Of a DNA stretch of 6,259 nt, positions 5,703 through 6,259 are shown piece by piece (the stretch's first letter is position 1; every line of letters begins with the position of its first letter). Source of the DNA: Ramlibacter sp. (lineage in GTDB: Bacteria; Pseudomonadota; Gammaproteobacteria; Burkholderiales; Burkholderiaceae_C); contig JAJNBO010000167.1 in the NCBI GenBank assembly GCA_021156245.1, positions 1-6,259 of the forward strand, read 5' to 3'. Made by a program: the position numbers and the translations under genes. The notes under the pieces were generated by a model that ran no database searches, had not been told where the DNA came from, and saw only the letters and a list, made by a program, of their open reading frames with translations.

Positions 5703-6259
5703 ATGATCCGCAAGCTCTTCGCCGCCGTGGCGCTGGCCATGCTCTGGCTCGCGGCGGCGGCTCCGGCGTCTGCCCAGCAGCAGCCCGCCTTCGACCTCGT
5801 CGTCCGCGCGCCGGACCCCCTGCGCGAACTGCTGGAGCGCAACCTCGAGCTCCGCCGCTATCGCGAAGTCACCGACCTCGACGACGCCGAGGTCGCCCGC
5901 CTGATCGTGGTCGCGGAGAAGGACGCCCGCGAGCTGCTGGCCACGCAGGGCTACTTCACGCCCGAGGTCCGCATCGCGCGGGAAACGGGCGCGCGCACGC
6001 AGCTCGTCGTCACCGTGGAGCCGGGCCGGCGCACCGAGGTCAGCGAATTCCGCATCGAGTTCGAAGGCGACATCGCCGGCAGCACGGACCCCGATGCCGT
6101 GGAGCAACGGGAGTCCATCCGTTCCGGTTGGAACCTTCCGCAAGGCCGCCCCTTCACCCAGTCGGGGTGGGACCGCGCCAAGTCGGACGCGACCAAGCAA
6201 CTGCTCGCGCGGCGCTACCCGGCCGGCCGCATCAGCTACAGCCTCGCGGACATCGATGC
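5703..6259 (+). CDS. tamA: TamA-like outer-membrane assembly protein, N-terminal part (runs off the window)
   Basis: The frame is open from ATG 5703 to the window end, giving 185 complete codons and no stop. Residues 1-24 form a classic Sec signal peptide: MIRK, a hydrophobic Ala/Leu stretch, then APASA with predicted cleavage before QQQ. The mature part resembles the N-terminal POTRA region of TamA, the Omp85-family protein that works with TamB in outer-membrane protein or autotransporter assembly and envelope lipid transport. Family-like segments include LRELLERNLELRRYR (about 39-53), ARELLATQGYFTPEV (about 77-91), LVVTVEPGRRTEVSEFRIEFEG (about 102-123), and WNLPQGRPFTQSGWDRAKSD followed by a YPAGRI segment near the end. 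The C-terminal 16-strand barrel expected in TamA would lie downstream and cannot be seen. BamA is less likely, since its five POTRA domains read differently. tamB is expected next if the operon is standard. No strong ribosome-binding site precedes the ATG. Confidence 0.85.
   Translation, partial: MIRKLFAAVALAMLWLAAAAPASAQQQPAFDLVVRAPDPLRELLERNLELRRYREVTDLDDAEVARLIVVAEKDARELLATQGYFTPEVRIARETGARTQLVVTVEPGRRTEVSEFRIEFEGDIAGSTDPDAVEQRESIRSGWNLPQGRPFTQSGWDRAKSDATKQLLARRYPAGRISYSLADID

Overview
This high-GC window (roughly two thirds G+C by eye, with strongly G/C-ending codons) looks like ordinary chromosome from a betaproteobacterium. The gene set and protein style suggest Burkholderiales, perhaps a Comamonadaceae member such as a Ramlibacter/Variovorax relative. 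That placement comes from protein resemblance alone; no rRNA or marker gene is present.

There are eight protein genes on strongly alternating strands: the 3' part of msrA (+), pdxH (-), a MocA/MobA-like nucleotidyltransferase (+), a ChaC-type gamma-glutamylcyclotransferase (-), edd and eda (+, overlapping operon), gloA (-), and the 5' part of a tamA-like gene (+). This gives three tail-to-tail gaps (524-553, 1774-1914, 5096-5214) and three head-to-head gaps (1199-1242, 2515-2633, 5602-5702). No gene-free stretch exceeds 141 bases. No tRNA, rRNA, CRISPR array, transposase or phage gene was seen.

The metabolic core is edd-eda, which encodes the two signature enzymes of the Entner-Doudoroff pathway: 6-phosphogluconate to KDPG, then KDPG to pyruvate plus glyceraldehyde 3-phosphate. 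Around it lie genes for thiol, carbonyl and cofactor housekeeping: methionine sulfoxide repair (MsrA), PLP synthesis or salvage (PdxH), glutathione turnover (ChaC), glutathione-dependent methylglyoxal removal (GloA), and outer-membrane assembly (TamA).

The most unusual feature is not a gene. Two of the three tail-to-tail gaps are almost entirely filled by related copies of a non-coding, imperfectly palindromic repeat (1777-1912 and 5098-5203). The copies have matching terminal inverted repeats, an inner hairpin, a shared exact 28-base core and multiple CGCAAA units. They lie in opposite orientations and bracket the chaC-edd-eda block. They look like members of a dispersed intergenic repeat family that may act as bidirectional terminators. 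I saw no convincing new enzyme system in the coding part.
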